In this document: one piece after another, positions 16,858 through 25,929 of the stretch
How the letters are laid out: the number at the start of each line of letters is the position of its first letter
Numbering within the stretch: the stretch's first letter is position 1
NCBI RefSeq assembly: GCF_029946505.1
Contig: NZ_JARZHG010000020.1
Coordinates: 124,001 to 188,000 of the forward strand
Direction: 5' to 3'
Length of the DNA: 64,000 bases
Origin: Polyangium sp. y55x31
GTDB lineage: Bacteria > Myxococcota_A > Polyangia > Polyangiales > Polyangiaceae
Notes under the pieces: model-generated
The model's database searches: none
What the model was told of the DNA's origin: nothing
What the model saw: only the letters and a program-made list of their open reading frames with translations
Made by a program: the position numbers and the translations under genes

Positions 16858-17750
16858 GCAAAACCGAAAATCGTACCCGGGATTTCGGGATCGTGACGCT
16901 CGCGTACGTCGCGGGCACCGTCGTCGCGTGGCTCGTGTTTCGCGCGCTCGCGTCGGACCATTCGTCGATCTTCGCATTCGCCGCGGCAGACGCGGCAGCG
17001 ACGGTCGTGGTCTTCGTGGGGAGCGTGCTTTGCAACAATTCGAGCGTGTACGATCCGTACTGGAGCGTCGCGCCGATGGTGATCGCGCCGGCGATCGCGA
17101 TGTCGCCGGAGGCTTCCAGCGCGCCCGTGGCGCGGCGGATCCTGGTCACGGCGCTCGTGCTCGCGTGGGGCGCGCGGCTCACGTGGAACTGGGCGCGTGG
17201 CTGGCACGGTCTCGGCCACGAGGATTTTCGATACGTCGATCTGCGCCGATCGATGGGACGCGCCTACTGGCTGATAAGCTTCCTCGGCCTGCACTTCATG
17301 CCGACGGTATGCGTGTTCCTCGGCTGTTTGTCGCTTTTCCCGGCCCTCGCCACGGGCACGCAGCCGCTCTCGTGGCTCGACGCGGCGGCGTTCGTGGTCA
17401 CGGCGGGCGCGATCGCCCTGGAGACGCGCGCCGACGCGGAGCTCCGCGCATTCCGACGAACGAACACCGTGCCGGGGAAAATCCTCGATACCGGCGTGTG
17501 GGCGTATTGCCGCCACCCGAATTACCTCGGCGAGATCACGTTCTGGTGGGGGCTTTTCCTGTTCGCCCTCGCCTCGGATCCGGGCATCCGGTATCCGCTC
17601 ATCGGGCCCGCGTGGATCACCTGCCTCTTCGTGTTCATCAGCATTCCGCTGATGGACAAACGATCGGTCGCGCGCAGGCCCGGCTATGCCGATCACATGA
17701 ACCGCGTGCCGGCGCTCTTTCCGCGCCCGCCGAGGAAGGCCAAGGGGTAG
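16854..17750 (+). CDS. DUF1295 / steroid 5-alpha-reductase-like membrane protein
   Basis: 298 aa from ATG 16854, overlapping the stop of the oxidoreductase by 4 nt. It has about six hydrophobic segments (first at residues 13-33). The C-terminal hallmark is GVWAYCRHPNYLGEITFWWGLFLF followed by SIPLMDKRS, the NADPH-binding and membrane-reductase signature shared by DUF1295, steroid 5-alpha reductases and isoprenylcysteine methyltransferases. Members reduce a double bond of a lipid or steroid in the membrane; substrate unknown here. The coupled neighbours, a Mo-enzyme and an SDR, suggest a short reductive or oxidative lipid pathway. Confidence 0.85.
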   Translation: MSKTENRTRDFGIVTLAYVAGTVVAWLVFRALASDHSSIFAFAAADAAATVVVFVGSVLCNNSSVYDPYWSVAPMVIAPAIAMSPEASSAPVARRILVTALVLAWGARLTWNWARGWHGLGHEDFRYVDLRRSMGRAYWLISFLGLHFMPTVCVFLGCLSLFPALATGTQPLSWLDAAAFVVTAGAIALETRADAELRAFRRTNTVPGKILDTGVWAYCRHPNYLGEITFWWGLFLFALASDPGIRYPLIGPAWITCLFVFISIPLMDKRSVARRPGYADHMNRVPALFPRPPRKAKG

Positions 17751-17757
17751 ACGAATC

Positions 17758-18558
17758 ATGATCCTCGATGTTTTCCGGATGAACGACAAGGTCGCGATCG
17801 TCACGGGCGCGAGCCGCGGGATCGGTCGCGGCTCGGCGATTGCGCTGGCCGAGGCAGGGGCGGACGTGGTGCTCGCCGCGCGCCGGGCGGACGTGCTGGA
17901 GGAGTCCGCGAAGGAGGTCCGCGCGCGCGGGCGGCGCGCGCTCGTGGTGCCGACGGACGTGACCGTGGGCGCGGATCTCGACCGGCTGCTCGCGCGCACG
18001 CTCGAGGAGTTCGGCCGGCTCGACGTGCTCGTCAACAACGCGGGCGGGTATCCGCCGAAGATCGCGGTCGCGCTGTCGGACGAGGAAATGCTGGAGTCGT
18101 ACCAATTCAACGTCGTCTCCGCGCTGCACCTCTCCCGGATCGCCGCGCCGCACCTCGCGCGGACGCGCGGGGCCATCGTGAATATCTCGTCCACGATGAG
18201 CCACTGCGTGGATACGGGCTTCGTCGCCTACGGGGCCGCAAAGGCCGCGCTGAATCACATGACGCGCCTGCTCGCCCATGAATGGGCGCCACGGGTGCGC
18301 GTCAACGCGCTGGCTGTGGGCGCGACGATGACGGACGCGCTCGAAATGTTCATCGGGACCGGCGACGTGCTGGACAAGATGACGGCGAAGACGCCCCTCG
18401 GTCGCCTGGCCACGCCGGAGGACATCGCGGCCTCCGTACTTTTCCTGGCCTCTCCGGCGTCATCGTGGATCACGGGGAAGATCCTGGAGGTCGACGGCGG
18501 CGCGACCGCGAGCACGTGGCCCTACCCGATGCCGGGGGGGCTCGAAGACATTCCGTAG
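17758..18558 (+). CDS. Short-chain dehydrogenase/reductase (FabG-like)
   Basis: 266 aa. Classical SDR: TGASRGIG cofactor loop (about 17-24), NNAGG, then Ser in NISSTMS, and the YGAAK catalytic pair (Tyr-x3-Lys), with a GGATAS end of the usual length. An Arg pair after the second strand (AARRAD) favours NADPH. Related proteins reduce 3-oxoacyl or keto groups; the exact substrate is not readable. It starts 7 nt after the DUF1295 gene and probably completes that operon. Confidence 0.88.
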   Translation: MILDVFRMNDKVAIVTGASRGIGRGSAIALAEAGADVVLAARRADVLEESAKEVRARGRRALVVPTDVTVGADLDRLLARTLEEFGRLDVLVNNAGGYPPKIAVALSDEEMLESYQFNVVSALHLSRIAAPHLARTRGAIVNISSTMSHCVDTGFVAYGAAKAALNHMTRLLAHEWAPRVRVNALAVGATMTDALEMFIGTGDVLDKMTAKTPLGRLATPEDIAASVLFLASPASSWITGKILEVDGGATASTWPYPMPGGLEDIP

Positions 18559-18580
18559 CCGAAAGCGAGCGAGCGAGCGG

Positions 18581-18634
18581 CCGGGGCTCACCAAAAACAA
18601 GCCCCGGCGGCTCCCCATGAGCCAACCGGGGCTT
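18581..18634 (+). terminator. Overlapping stem-loops after the SDR gene
   Basis: The segment agccccgg (18600-18607) can pair with ccggggct at 18581-18588 (11-nt loop) or, with one more base pair, with ccggggctt at 18626-18634 (18-nt loop). The two stems exclude each other. There is no T-tract, so it may be a Rho-assisted end of the SDR operon or a leader of the following PAS-STAS gene. The rest of 18559-18823 shows nothing else I can name. Confidence 0.35.
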
Positions 18635-18823
18635 CGTCGCCGAGCGGGAAACGAAATCTGAGCGACGATCGGAATCGAAACGCAAACGCGCCCGATGCGT
18701 CAATAAAATTACGCGTGTTCCGCAATACGAATGGTGTCCGTGGAGCCTTGCGGTGCCGGAGGCCCTCGGGTAACGTACCGTGGCCGCTTGTACCCGCGAA
18801 ACGCAAGCGGCGCGCGAACCATC

Positions 18824-19990
18824 ATGTCGGACGCCGTGGAACCCCTGCTTGCGCACGAGATCCTGGACACCTCGCCGACGTTCGTTGTCGGAATCGATGC
18901 CAGCGGCCGCACGGTGTACATGAATGGGACGATGCTCGGCGCGCTCGGGTATACGCGCGAAGAGGTCATCGGTCAGGATTACGCGACGATGTTCGTCCCG
19001 GTACGGGATCACGACATGCTCCGGCGCGTGTTCGGGGAGCTCGTGTCTTCACGCGGCACGACGTACAATGAAAACCGGGTGATCACCCGGAGCGGCCGGG
19101 AGCTGCTCGTCGAGTGGCACGGAAGGCCCGTCTACGACGACGACGGCGCGTTCAAGTATTTCTACGGCGTCGGCATCGACGTCACAGGGCAAAGGCGCAT
19201 CCGCGACGCACTCTACCGCTCACAGCAGCGGCTCGCGCTGCACTTCCAGCAGGCGCCGATCGGCATGGTCGAGTGGGACACCGATTTCCGCGTCGTCGAC
19301 TGGAATCCGGCGGCGGAGGCCATCTTCGGCTGGTCCCGCGAGGAGGTCCTCGGCCATTACGGCCAGGATCTCATGGTGCCGCCGGACGCACGAATGTACG
19401 TGGCCGACGTCTGGGAGCAAATCAAGCAGGCCAAGGGGCCAGTGCGCGGGTTCAATCAGAACCTGACCAAGGACGGCCGGCTGATCACGTGCGAATGGAC
19501 GAATACGGCGCTCGTCGACGAGGACGGCCAGGTCGTGGGTGTCGCCTCGCTCGTGGCCGACGTGACGGACCGCGTGAAAGAGGAGGAGGCGGCGCGCGAG
19601 CGCGAACGCGCGCAGGCCGCCACCATCGAGCAGCTCTCGGCGCCGGTCCTCGATCTGTGGGCAGGCGTGCTGGCGATGCCCGTCGTCGGCGGAATCGACG
19701 CCGCACGCGCGACGCGGATGACGGAGAGCCTGCTCGAAGCCATCGTGCGAAGCAGCGCGCGCTTCGCAATCCTCGATTTGACGGGGGCGTCGACGATGGA
19801 CGCCTCGATTGCCTCGCACCTCGGCGACATGATCCGCGCGACCGGCCTCATCGGCAGCGAATGCCTGGTCTCGGGCCTCGGGCCAGCAATGGCCCGCACG
19901 CTGGTCGAGCTCGGCGTGCCACTCTCCGTCAAGACGTTCGGCTCGCTGCAGGCAGCGCTCCGCCACGCCATCCGCGCGTCGCGGGTGTAG
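18824..19990 (+). CDS. PAS-PAS-STAS regulatory protein (RsbR-like)
   Basis: 388 aa from ATG 18824. Residues about 10-130 and 140-260 are two PAS sensory domains (SPTFVVGIDASGRTVYMNG; QAPIGMVEWDTDFRVVDWNPAAEAIFGWSREEVLG), each ending in a DVT motif (GIDVTGQRR, ADVTDRV). A short Glu/Arg coiled-coil linker leads to a C-terminal STAS domain (275-385) with the RsbR-like pattern PVLDLWAGVLAMPVVGGID and ILDLTGASTMDAS. In Bacillus, RsbR STAS domains form stressosomes and are phosphorylated on Thr/Ser by RsbT; the Thr of LDLTG and nearby Ser/Thr are candidate sites. No RsbT or RsbS gene is beside it. It is convergent with the giant kinase at 20007-25685, separated by only 16 bases. Confidence 0.85.
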   Translation: MSDAVEPLLAHEILDTSPTFVVGIDASGRTVYMNGTMLGALGYTREEVIGQDYATMFVPVRDHDMLRRVFGELVSSRGTTYNENRVITRSGRELLVEWHGRPVYDDDGAFKYFYGVGIDVTGQRRIRDALYRSQQRLALHFQQAPIGMVEWDTDFRVVDWNPAAEAIFGWSREEVLGHYGQDLMVPPDARMYVADVWEQIKQAKGPVRGFNQNLTKDGRLITCEWTNTALVDEDGQVVGVASLVADVTDRVKEEEAARERERAQAATIEQLSAPVLDLWAGVLAMPVVGGIDAARATRMTESLLEAIVRSSARFAILDLTGASTMDASIASHLGDMIRATGLIGSECLVSGLGPAMARTLVELGVPLSVKTFGSLQAALRHAIRASRV

Positions 19991-20006
19991 TGGGAAAACC
20001 CCGGCG

Positions 20007-23000
20007 CTACGTCATGCGTGTATCCCTGCGCGACGCGGGGTGGGAGGCACAAGGAAGCTCGAGGATGAATGAGGAGCCGACCCCCGGCTCGCTCTGGACA
20101 CGAAGCGTGCCGCCGTGCGCTTCGGCGATTCGGCGGCTGATGTACAGGCCGAGCCCGAGCCCGCCATAATTTTCGGAGACGGCGCGCTCGAAGCGATCGA
20201 AGATACGCTCCTGCCGCGCCGGCTCAATGCCGATCCCGTGATCCTCGACCACGAGCCGCGTGATCCCGCCCTCGTCGCCGTAGCATATCTCGATGGGCTT
20301 GCCGGCTCCGAATTTGATTGCATTCGAGAGGAGGTTCGTCAGGATTTGCTCGATGCGGTCGGGATCCCAATGACCGACGACGGAGGGGGCGTCGTGGACG
20401 TGGACCGGGCACCGTGATTGCGCGAGCTCCGGCTCGAGCTGGGCGAGCGCATTGCGGATGAGGGTCGCGAGGTCCGTATCCTCGCGCTCGAGCGGGAGCC
20501 GGCCCGCGTGGAGCTGCGAAACGTCCACGAGGGCCTTGTTCAGCCGGCCGAGGCGCGTCCCCTGACGCAGGGCCCGCTCGATCAGCTTGCTCATCACCTG
20601 CGTATCGCCCGACCGACCGGACTGGATGGATCTGTCCATCGATTGCAGCGTGAGCCGGAGCGACGTCACCGGCGTATTCAGCTCGTGCGAGGCCAGGGTG
20701 AGGAATTCGTCCCGCACGCGGACGGCCTCCTGGGCCTTCCGGTAGAGCCGCGCGTTGTCGATCGCGATCGCGGCGCGGCGCGCGACTTCCTCGACCAGCA
20801 AGAGGTCGGCGCGCCCGTAGCGTCGCTCCGGCGCGGAGGAGATGACGCTCAGCACCCCGAGGGTTTGTCCGTGCGCCACGAGCGGCACGACGATCGAGCT
20901 CTGCACGCCGAGCTCGTGGCTGAGCTTTTTGTGCTCGTCGTCGACGACGAGCTTTCCAATGATCTCCTCGGAGACCTCGGAAATCAGGATCGGCTGACCC
21001 GATTGCAGGACTCTGGAGGCCGCGTGGGGTGAATTCCAGCGAGGAGGATACCGCCGCTGGAACTCCTCGACCAGCGGCCCCTTCGTGGGGTCCTTGTGGG
21101 CGCCGGCGATGCGTCGGATTTCTCCGCCTTCCACGATGTCGATCACGCACCAATCGGAGATCGATCGCACGCAGAGTTGCGCGAGACATGCGAGCGTCTC
21201 CTGGTAATCGAGCGATTCCGACAGGACCGCCCCGGCCTCGGCGATGAACGTGGCTCGGCGCTCCGCCGCCTCGGCCGCCGCCCGCGCCGCCTGCTCTTTG
21301 CCGAGGAGCTTCGCCTTCTCGAGGGAAATCGCTGCCTGCGTGGCGAGGAGCGAAAGGGCCACGAGCCGATCGGGCGTGAATGCACCGGCGAGGAGGTTGT
21401 TCTCCAGATAGAGCAGGCCGACCACCTCGGTCTGCTGCAGGATGGGCAAGCACAGGAGCGACCTCGGCTTCACGCGGGCGATGTAGGGCTCCGACGCATA
21501 TTTCGGCGCCTCGACCGCGTCCTCCAGGATCACGCGCTCCTTCGTCCGCAGGGCATAGTTGACGATCGAGACGGGCACGAGCGACGACGAGAGCGGCTGC
21601 GATTGCAGGAGCTTCGTCGCCACGCCTTTTCCTTCGAGTGACGCCTCCGCCTCGATCGAAGAGCCGTCATCCCGGCAGACGATCAGACAGCCTCGTTGCG
21701 CTCCGCCCTGCTCGAGCACCACCGTGAGCAGGGTGCGCAAGAGCTTGTCGAGGACGATCTCGCCCGAGATGGTCTGCGAGGCCTTGGTCACCGAGAGCAG
21801 GTCGAGCTGCTCGGGCCGAAGCGCGAAGGTGGCAGCGGGCGGAAGGGGCCTCGACGGGAGCAGGCGAGGATGCTGCTGATCGATCTGCTCGACCTTGCCG
21901 TGGACGCCCCAGCAGTCATAACAAGCGCGGGCGTCGCGGAGGTACATGTCGGCGATCTTGGCGAAGCCTCGTGCCCTGTAAAACCGCGACGAAAGCTCGT
22001 GGGCGAGCCCTTCATTGTGGACGAAGCCGCTCTCGTGGGCCGAGCGGATGGCCTCTTCGTAGAGGCGCTCGGCGTCGAGGTCGCGGCCTTCGATGCGCGC
22101 GATCTCGGCCGCCACCAGCGTCGCCCGGTTTTCGAAGTTCTCGGGGCAGTTCTCCGCCCAGCGCTCGAGTTTTTCGTGGTGGGCGACGAGGGCCCTCATG
22201 TGCTCGGGCCGCTCGTCGGCAGACGCCGTGCCATGACGTGCCGCCCGCGCGAGCGCGCCGTAGAAATGGTACTCGGCCACCTCGAAGTGTGACGGCGACG
22301 TCCAGAGAAGCGACTCCGCCTTCGACGCGGCCTCGACGGCGGTGACGAAATCGTTTGCGTAATAGCGCGCTTGGAGCTTGCGGATCCAATACCAGCACGT
22401 GGCGGTCGAAAGGCGTGGATCGGCCTCCAGGTGCTGCTCGAACCGGACCTCGTCGAACGTGTCGTCGTTGAAAGATGCGAAATGGGGGGTCAGGCCCCTG
22501 AGCGTGCGGATGAGCCTGAGCTGTCCCGTGAGGATGTCGGCGATGAGGCCGAACCGCATCTTCCGCGCGAATTCGAGCCCGTTCTCGGCTTCTCGCTGCA
22601 CGTCGCCGAGCGGATCTCCGGAAGCGAGGAGGTGCGTGATCAAATCGAAGAAGCTATACGCCGCATAGGTGAGGTCACCGGTCTCGAGCGCCGCGTGGAA
22701 GACGCGCCGCAGGAGCGCGCGGCCGTCGCGCAGGTGCCTCGTCCAGGGTATGACCACGGACCCGACGCACACGTAGACGCGGGCCTTGAAGCGGTTCCGC
22801 TCCTGCTTCTCCACGAGGTCCGAGCCGAGCTTTCCGAAGCGGAAGCCCGCCTGGTAATCGCCGAAGTGCGGCCCGAGGACCATGCCGAGGTGGGCATAGG
22901 CAAGGCTCGATACGTCGCTGTTGCCATGCTCCAGGCTGAGATTCACCATCCGACAGACGACGAGGCAGAGCAGATTCTCGTCGGTGAACAAGGCCGGCGG

Positions 23001-25685
23001 AATGGCCCTCGTGAGGACGTCGAGGGTCGCGTGATGGGCCGGATCACTCATCGAAGGCAGGTCGACGAGGTCCTCGATCGAGCGGCTCCCGAGCTGCTGC
23101 CAAAGCCGTTCGTATTCCCGCCGTACGTCGTCCTTCGTCGGGTGCGGCGACCACGCGACGCCGACACGCCGGAGGTATTCGAGGCCCACTTCGATGCTGC
23201 GGTCGCTTCGATCCTGGGTCGTGTAAAGATCCATGCGCAAGCACGCGACCGCGGCCGCATCGACGAGGTTTTTTGCGCGGCACGAGAGCAAGGAGAGCCG
23301 CTCTTCCGCGGCCGGAAGCTCGCCGATCAGGAACTCGCATTCGGCCCGGTCGAGCTCGAGCGCGAAGGAGAGCTCGTAGCGCCGCGCCCAACTGTCCCCC
23401 GGGAGGAGCGACGATCCGACGGCGAAATAATGCCTCGCCGATGCGTAGGCCGTGGACGCCTTGGCGCGCTTGCCGGCGAGGAGGTTGAGCTCGGCCACCC
23501 GCTCGCATTCCTCGGGCGACATGATCAGCGCGGCCCCGCGATCGAGCTGGTTCACGATGTCGAAGATCCTCCCCTCGAGCCCCTCGGGCGGCGTGCACGA
23601 CGCGAGCAGCCTGCCAATCTCGAGGTGCGTCACCGCCCGCTCGGCCTCCGGAACGAGCGAATAGGCCGCCTCCTGGACGCGGTCGTGGAGAAAACGGTAT
23701 GCCCCGTCCATCCAGAGGACGAGCCCCACCCGGACGGCCTCCCAGAGATCCGCGTGCGACGCCTGCTCCGAGCGGCCGCTCACCGTTGCGAGGACGGCGA
23801 CCTCGGCGCTGCTACCGAGACACGCGAGGTTTTTCAGCGCTTCCTGGGTGCGCACAGGAAGCCGCGCGAGCTTGCCGACCATCAGGTCGACCACGTTGTC
23901 GGTGAAGCCCTTGGCGCGGATCTTCGCGACGTCCCACCGCCACGCCGTCGCGCGCTCGTCGAAATCGATCAGGCGCTCTTCCGGCAGCGCGGTGAGGAAC
24001 TGGATCGCGAAAAAGGGGTTGCCCGCCGTCTTCTCGTGGACGAGGTCCGAAAGCGGCGCGGCGTCCTCGGGGCGGCAATGAAGCATATCGCCGACGAGCG
24101 CGGCGAGCTGCTCCCGGGAGAGCGGGCCGAGCACGATGTCCGAGACGCGAGCTCCCGCGCTCCGTACGTTGCCGAGCGTCAGCGCGAGCGGGTGCACGGG
24201 GGTCACCTCGTTTTCGCGGTATGCGCCGATCACCAGGAGATGGCCCGTTTCGGCGTGGGTCATCAAATCTTCGAGGAGCACGAGGCTCGCCGGATCGGCC
24301 CACTGGAGATCGTCGAGGAAAAACGCGAGGGGGTGCTCCTTCCGGGCAAACACCCCGATGAAATGCCGGAACACGATACGAAACCGGTTCTGCGCTTCGA
24401 TCGGCGGCAGCTCGGCGACCGGCGGTTGCCTGCCGATGACGAGCTCGACCTGCGGGATCACGTCCACGATGAGCTGTGCATTGATCCCGAGGGCGCCCAT
24501 GAGCCGCTCCCGGAAAGGAGCGATCCGCTCCTCGCTCTCGGCGAGGATCTCGAGCACGAGCTCCCGGAAGGCATGCACGAAGGTGGAATAGGGGATGTCG
24601 CGCTTGTATGGGTCGAACTTTCCCGAAATGAAGAAGCCCCGCGCGCGTACGATCGGCTTGTAGAGCTCCTGGACCAGCGCCGACTTTCCGATGCCCGAGT
24701 AACCCGAGACCAGGACGAGCTCGGGGGATCCCGTGCCGACCACGCGCTCGAACCCCCGCAGCAGCGCGGCGATCTGCTCCTCGCGTCCGTAGAGCTTCTG
24801 GGGGATCTCGAAGCGGCCCGAGACGTCGTGCTCGGCCAGGACAAACGGTTCGAGCCTGCCTTTGGCACGCCATTCGGAAAGGCAACGCTCGAGGTCGTGC
24901 TCGAGGCCCCGGGCGGTCTGGTAGCGATCGTCCGCCATCTTGGCCAGGAGCTTCATGACGAGCGCGGAGACGACCTCGGGCAGCGCCGGGACCCACGCGC
25001 CGGGCGGCAGCGGGATGCGGGCGACATGGCAATGCACCCATTCGAGCGGGTCCTCGGCGTCGAAGGGCAGGCGCCCGGTGAGCATTTCGTAGAAGGTCAC
25101 GCCGAGGGCATAAAGGTCCGCGCGGCTGTCGATGGCCCGGTTCATCCGGCCCGTTTGCTCCGGCGCGAGGTACGGCAGGGAGCCCTCGATGACGCTCGGG
25201 CCCCGGGCCGCCTGGTGCTTGCAGGGTAGGCAGACCGCGAGCCCGAAGTCGGCGAGCTTGACCTCACCGGTGGACGTGTTGACGAGGATGTTCTGGGGTT
25301 TCAGATCTTTATGGATGACGCCACGCCGGTGGAGCTCCCGGACGGCCGACGCGATTCGAACCGCGAGATCGAGGAACCGCTCGATGGGCAAGGGCGCGCC
25401 GAGGAAGTGGTCGAGCGACTGACCACCAAAATCCTCCAGCACGAGCGCCGGCATTCCCTCGTGCGTCTCGAGGGCCAGCGGCCTGACGATGGACGCGAGG
25501 TCGAGTTGCCTGCCCATCTCGTATTCATGCTTCAAGCGCTCGAGCTCACGCGAGCAACTACGCCTCGGGTCGAGCACCTTCAAGATCACGGGGAGGTGAT
25601 CGGCCGTCCGGACCCCGCGGAGCAAAAGGGTGCCTCTGCCCTCGTGAAGTGTATGGGTAATCGCAAACGGGGACGCATCCTTCAT
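20007..25685 (-). CDS. Giant hybrid: Ser/Thr kinase + AAA ATPase + GAF-GAF + histidine kinase (copy A)
   Basis: 1,892 aa from ATG 25685; the frame is open upstream, but the paralogue and ribosome-site context support this start. Order: Ser/Thr kinase 5-280 (Lys36, HKDLKPQN 125-132, DFG 146-148, APEQ); AAA_16-type ATPase 295-650 (Walker A GYSGIGKS 328-335, Walker B AFFLDDLQ about 454-461); long helical TPR-like region 750-1230; GAF 1 about 1270-1440; GAF 2 about 1460-1640; HisKA with His1667 in LASHELNTPV; HATPase with N-box NLLSNAIK and G boxes DHGIGI and GGLGLGL. Such trifunctional sensor proteins are known in cyanobacteria and myxobacteria. It is cytoplasmic, with no transmembrane segment. 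Output partners are unknown: no response regulator lies nearby. A paralogue follows upstream in tandem. Confidence 0.9.
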   Translation of the reverse strand: MKDASPFAITHTLHEGRGTLLLRGVRTADHLPVILKVLDPRRSCSRELERLKHEYEMGRQLDLASIVRPLALETHEGMPALVLEDFGGQSLDHFLGAPLPIERFLDLAVRIASAVRELHRRGVIHKDLKPQNILVNTSTGEVKLADFGLAVCLPCKHQAARGPSVIEGSLPYLAPEQTGRMNRAIDSRADLYALGVTFYEMLTGRLPFDAEDPLEWVHCHVARIPLPPGAWVPALPEVVSALVMKLLAKMADDRYQTARGLEHDLERCLSEWRAKGRLEPFVLAEHDVSGRFEIPQKLYGREEQIAALLRGFERVVGTGSPELVLVSGYSGIGKSALVQELYKPIVRARGFFISGKFDPYKRDIPYSTFVHAFRELVLEILAESEERIAPFRERLMGALGINAQLIVDVIPQVELVIGRQPPVAELPPIEAQNRFRIVFRHFIGVFARKEHPLAFFLDDLQWADPASLVLLEDLMTHAETGHLLVIGAYRENEVTPVHPLALTLGNVRSAGARVSDIVLGPLSREQLAALVGDMLHCRPEDAAPLSDLVHEKTAGNPFFAIQFLTALPEERLIDFDERATAWRWDVAKIRAKGFTDNVVDLMVGKLARLPVRTQEALKNLACLGSSAEVAVLATVSGRSEQASHADLWEAVRVGLVLWMDGAYRFLHDRVQEAAYSLVPEAERAVTHLEIGRLLASCTPPEGLEGRIFDIVNQLDRGAALIMSPEECERVAELNLLAGKRAKASTAYASARHYFAVGSSLLPGDSWARRYELSFALELDRAECEFLIGELPAAEERLSLLSCRAKNLVDAAAVACLRMDLYTTQDRSDRSIEVGLEYLRRVGVAWSPHPTKDDVRREYERLWQQLGSRSIEDLVDLPSMSDPAHHATLDVLTRAIPPALFTDENLLCLVVCRMVNLSLEHGNSDVSSLAYAHLGMVLGPHFGDYQAGFRFGKLGSDLVEKQERNRFKARVYVCVGSVVIPWTRHLRDGRALLRRVFHAALETGDLTYAAYSFFDLITHLLASGDPLGDVQREAENGLEFARKMRFGLIADILTGQLRLIRTLRGLTPHFASFNDDTFDEVRFEQHLEADPRLSTATCWYWIRKLQARYYANDFVTAVEAASKAESLLWTSPSHFEVAEYHFYGALARAARHGTASADERPEHMRALVAHHEKLERWAENCPENFENRATLVAAEIARIEGRDLDAERLYEEAIRSAHESGFVHNEGLAHELSSRFYRARGFAKIADMYLRDARACYDCWGVHGKVEQIDQQHPRLLPSRPLPPAATFALRPEQLDLLSVTKASQTISGEIVLDKLLRTLLTVVLEQGGAQRGCLIVCRDDGSSIEAEASLEGKGVATKLLQSQPLSSSLVPVSIVNYALRTKERVILEDAVEAPKYASEPYIARVKPRSLLCLPILQQTEVVGLLYLENNLLAGAFTPDRLVALSLLATQAAISLEKAKLLGKEQAARAAAEAAERRATFIAEAGAVLSESLDYQETLACLAQLCVRSISDWCVIDIVEGGEIRRIAGAHKDPTKGPLVEEFQRRYPPRWNSPHAASRVLQSGQPILISEVSEEIIGKLVVDDEHKKLSHELGVQSSIVVPLVAHGQTLGVLSVISSAPERRYGRADLLLVEEVARRAAIAIDNARLYRKAQEAVRVRDEFLTLASHELNTPVTSLRLTLQSMDRSIQSGRSGDTQVMSKLIERALRQGTRLGRLNKALVDVSQLHAGRLPLEREDTDLATLIRNALAQLEPELAQSRCPVHVHDAPSVVGHWDPDRIEQILTNLLSNAIKFGAGKPIEICYGDEGGITRLVVEDHGIGIEPARQERIFDRFERAVSENYGGLGLGLYISRRIAEAHGGTLRVQSEPGVGSSFILELPCASHPASRRDTRMT

Positions 25686-25779
25686 GGGAAAGCTCGCCGC
25701 CCGGAGCGGACGCCAGGCAAGGGGCGCGCGAGGACGATGCCCAGCCATGACCGGATATCGACAGCCCCCTGAATCCCCA

Positions 25780-25794
25780 TAGCATGCAACGTGC
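25780..25794 (-). promoter_or_regulatory. Leader motif shared by both giant kinase genes (copy A)
   Basis: Read on the minus strand this is GCACGTNNCATGCTA, 95 bases before the copy A start. The same 15-base motif occurs 101 bases before copy B (31745-31759), within a roughly 110-base leader that is recognisably similar in both. It may be a promoter or operator that was duplicated with the gene. No sigma factor class can be named from it. Confidence 0.4.
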
Positions 25795-25929
25795 TCTCCT
25801 GGAGCGCCTCTTTGCGAGGGACAGACCCTTGCGCGGCCGGTGGTGTCGCACCCAACGAGAGGGCGGGCCACGGCGTATGACCTCGCTCATCAGCTCGAGC
25901 GCCCTTGCCGTCAGCGAGGCCGGGCGGCT

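Noticed and set aside
22371-25229. A 952-residue plus-strand frame opposite giant kinase A
   Set aside because: Charged, repetitive antisense shadow with no family match; the minus-strand frame has complete kinase, ATPase and histidine kinase motifs.
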